Shown: in pieces, positions 63,023 to 64,000 of the stretch
Numbering within the stretch: the first letter of the stretch is position 1
How the letters are laid out: each line of letters opens with the position of its first letter
Assembly (NCBI RefSeq): GCF_900099825.1
Contig: NZ_LT629693.1
Span: forward strand, 4,599,001-4,663,000
Reading direction: 5' to 3'
Length of the DNA stretch: 64,000 bases
DNA from: Bradyrhizobium ottawaense
Lineage (GTDB): Bacteria; Pseudomonadota; Alphaproteobacteria; Rhizobiales; Xanthobacteraceae
Translations under genes and position numbers: made by a program
Notes under the pieces: model-generated
What the model was told of the DNA's origin: nothing
Databases searched by the model: none
What the model saw: only the letters and a program-made list of their open reading frames with translations

Positions 63023-63997
63023 CTACGGCATCGCCGAGATCTTGATGTAGGTCGGCCCGAGAATGACGATGAACAGGCAGGGCAGGAAGAACAGGATCAT
63101 CGGCACGGTGAGCTTCGGCGGCAATGCCGCGGCCTTCTTCTCGGCCTCGTTCATCCGCATGTCGCGGTTTTCCTGCGCCATCACACGCAGGCTCTGGCCG
63201 AGCGGCGTACCGTAGCGTTCCGACTGCATCAGGGACAGGCAGACCGATTTGACGCCTTCCAGACCGGTGCGCTTGGCAAGATTTTCATACGCCACCTTGC
63301 GGTCCTGCAGATAGGACAGTTCGGCCGTGGTCAGGGCAAACTCTTCCGACAGCGCCACCGATTGCGTGACGATTTCGGTGGCGACCTTGCGGAACGCGAC
63401 CTCGACCGACATGCCGGACTCGATGCAGATCAGGAGCAAATCGAGCGCGTCGGGGAAGGCGCGCTTGATCGAGAGCTGGCGCTTGCTGATCGCGTTTTTC
63501 AGGAACAGCATCGGCGCCTGCAATCCGGCATAGGCGGCGGCGATGCAGATGCCGAGCTTGACCGGCAGCGAGTTATCCATCTGCATGATCACGAATACGT
63601 AGAGAACCGCGCCAACAAACAGCACGGTCGGCGTTACCGCACGGGCGAACAGGAAGGTAATGTAGGGCGCATGGCCGCGATAGCCGGCCATGATCAGCTT
63701 GTCGCGCGCGGCTTCCTGTGCCAGCCACTTGCCGAGGTTGAAATCTTCCACCACCTTGGAAACGAGTTGCTTCGGGGTCTGGCGCAGCGACACCTTTTCC
63801 GACTTGTTCAACCGGTCACGCTCGCGCTGGCGGAGCCGTTCGCGCTCGCTGGCGACGGCCTTCATCCGCTTGGACAGCCCTTCGCCGGCAAACAGCGGCA
63901 TGATCAGGGTGTAGGCCGTGGCGCTCGCGGCAATGGCGGCGAGCAGCATGGTCATGAACCGCGCATCATGAAGCTTTTCGATCATAAACTGAATCAT
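63023..63997 (-). CDS. tadC: Flp pilus assembly protein TadC (type II secretion F family)
   Basis: Inner-membrane platform protein of the Tad pilus machine, 324 residues. Hydrophobic segments are seen at about residues 15-37, 110-133, 140-160 and at the C-terminus (LPPKLTVPMILFFLPCLFIVILGPTYI). The cytoplasmic GspF/TadC domain holds AFPDALDLLLICIESGMSVEVAFRKVATEI and MQSERYGTPLGQSLRVMAQENRDMRMNEAEKKAAALPPK, a TadC hallmark. A charged coiled region (residues 43-70) follows the first helix. The ATG is three bases from the window edge, so an upstream start cannot be fully excluded. tadB and tadA are expected beyond the edge. Confidence 0.88.
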   Translation of the reverse strand: MIQFMIEKLHDARFMTMLLAAIAASATAYTLIMPLFAGEGLSKRMKAVASERERLRQRERDRLNKSEKVSLRQTPKQLVSKVVEDFNLGKWLAQEAARDKLIMAGYRGHAPYITFLFARAVTPTVLFVGAVLYVFVIMQMDNSLPVKLGICIAAAYAGLQAPMLFLKNAISKRQLSIKRAFPDALDLLLICIESGMSVEVAFRKVATEIVTQSVALSEEFALTTAELSYLQDRKVAYENLAKRTGLEGVKSVCLSLMQSERYGTPLGQSLRVMAQENRDMRMNEAEKKAAALPPKLTVPMILFFLPCLFIVILGPTYIKISAMP

Positions 63998-64000
63998 AAC

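Overview
The window is high-GC alphaproteobacterial chromosome and most resembles Bradyrhizobium or a close relative such as Rhodopseudomonas (Nitrobacteraceae). The basis is codon usage, the dense sprinkling of palindromic intergenic repeats, and gene order that I recognise from the R. palustris p-coumarate (cou/tar) and pimeloyl-CoA (pim) loci. The organism call is inference from gene content and not from a marker gene.

Region 1 (1-16314) is an uptake and catabolism locus for hydroxycinnamates. It holds a TRAP transporter (solute receptor cut by the left edge, small and large permeases), a DUF3237 gene with a frameshift at its 3' end, a crotonase (CouA-like), a feruloyl/p-coumaroyl-CoA ligase (CouB-like), an SDR, a hotdog thioesterase and an ABC receptor (CouP-like). 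After a repeat-bounded DUF559 endonuclease gene and a PAS-PAS-GAF-GGDEF-EAL protein come the ABC transport genes (ATPase, a permease-ATPase fusion, permease). These are divergent from a MarR regulator (CouR-like). Palindromes lie before couA and before couR and share a CATAACWATT half-site.

Region 2 (16475-29085, all minus strand) holds a glycerate 2-kinase and five tandem paralogous branched-chain-type ABC receptors. Four gene-to-gene gaps carry near-identical terminators. A complete livM-livH-livF-livG transporter and an IclR regulator follow. Region 3 (29274-36635) is a pim-like beta-oxidation operon: FadJ-type bifunctional enzyme, acyl-CoA ligase, two acyl-CoA dehydrogenases and an SDR. 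A 17-bp palindrome lies between it and the IclR gene. I infer that regions 2 and 3 together import and oxidise dicarboxylic or fatty acids.

Region 4 (36646-42896) is more accessory: glycerol kinase, an AT-rich caspase-like protease with an uncharacterised C-terminal half, two glutathione-S-transferase family genes, and about 900 bp of repeats and non-coding sequence. Region 5 (42905-51613) is core metabolism: metF-metH, a luciferase-like monooxygenase, pheA, kdsB and membrane cytochrome c (cycM). Region 6 (51831-61880) is peptide handling: two Tat-exported YejA paralogues, YejB, YejE and YejF, and on the other strand an overlapping leucyl aminopeptidase/NlpC-P60 pair. The right end (62016-64000) holds tadD and tadC of a Flp-pilus system.

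The items most worth a second look are the caspase-like gene, the DUF559 gene bracketed by inverted repeats that also occur empty twice in the window, the five-receptor array, and the putative CouR and IclR operators.
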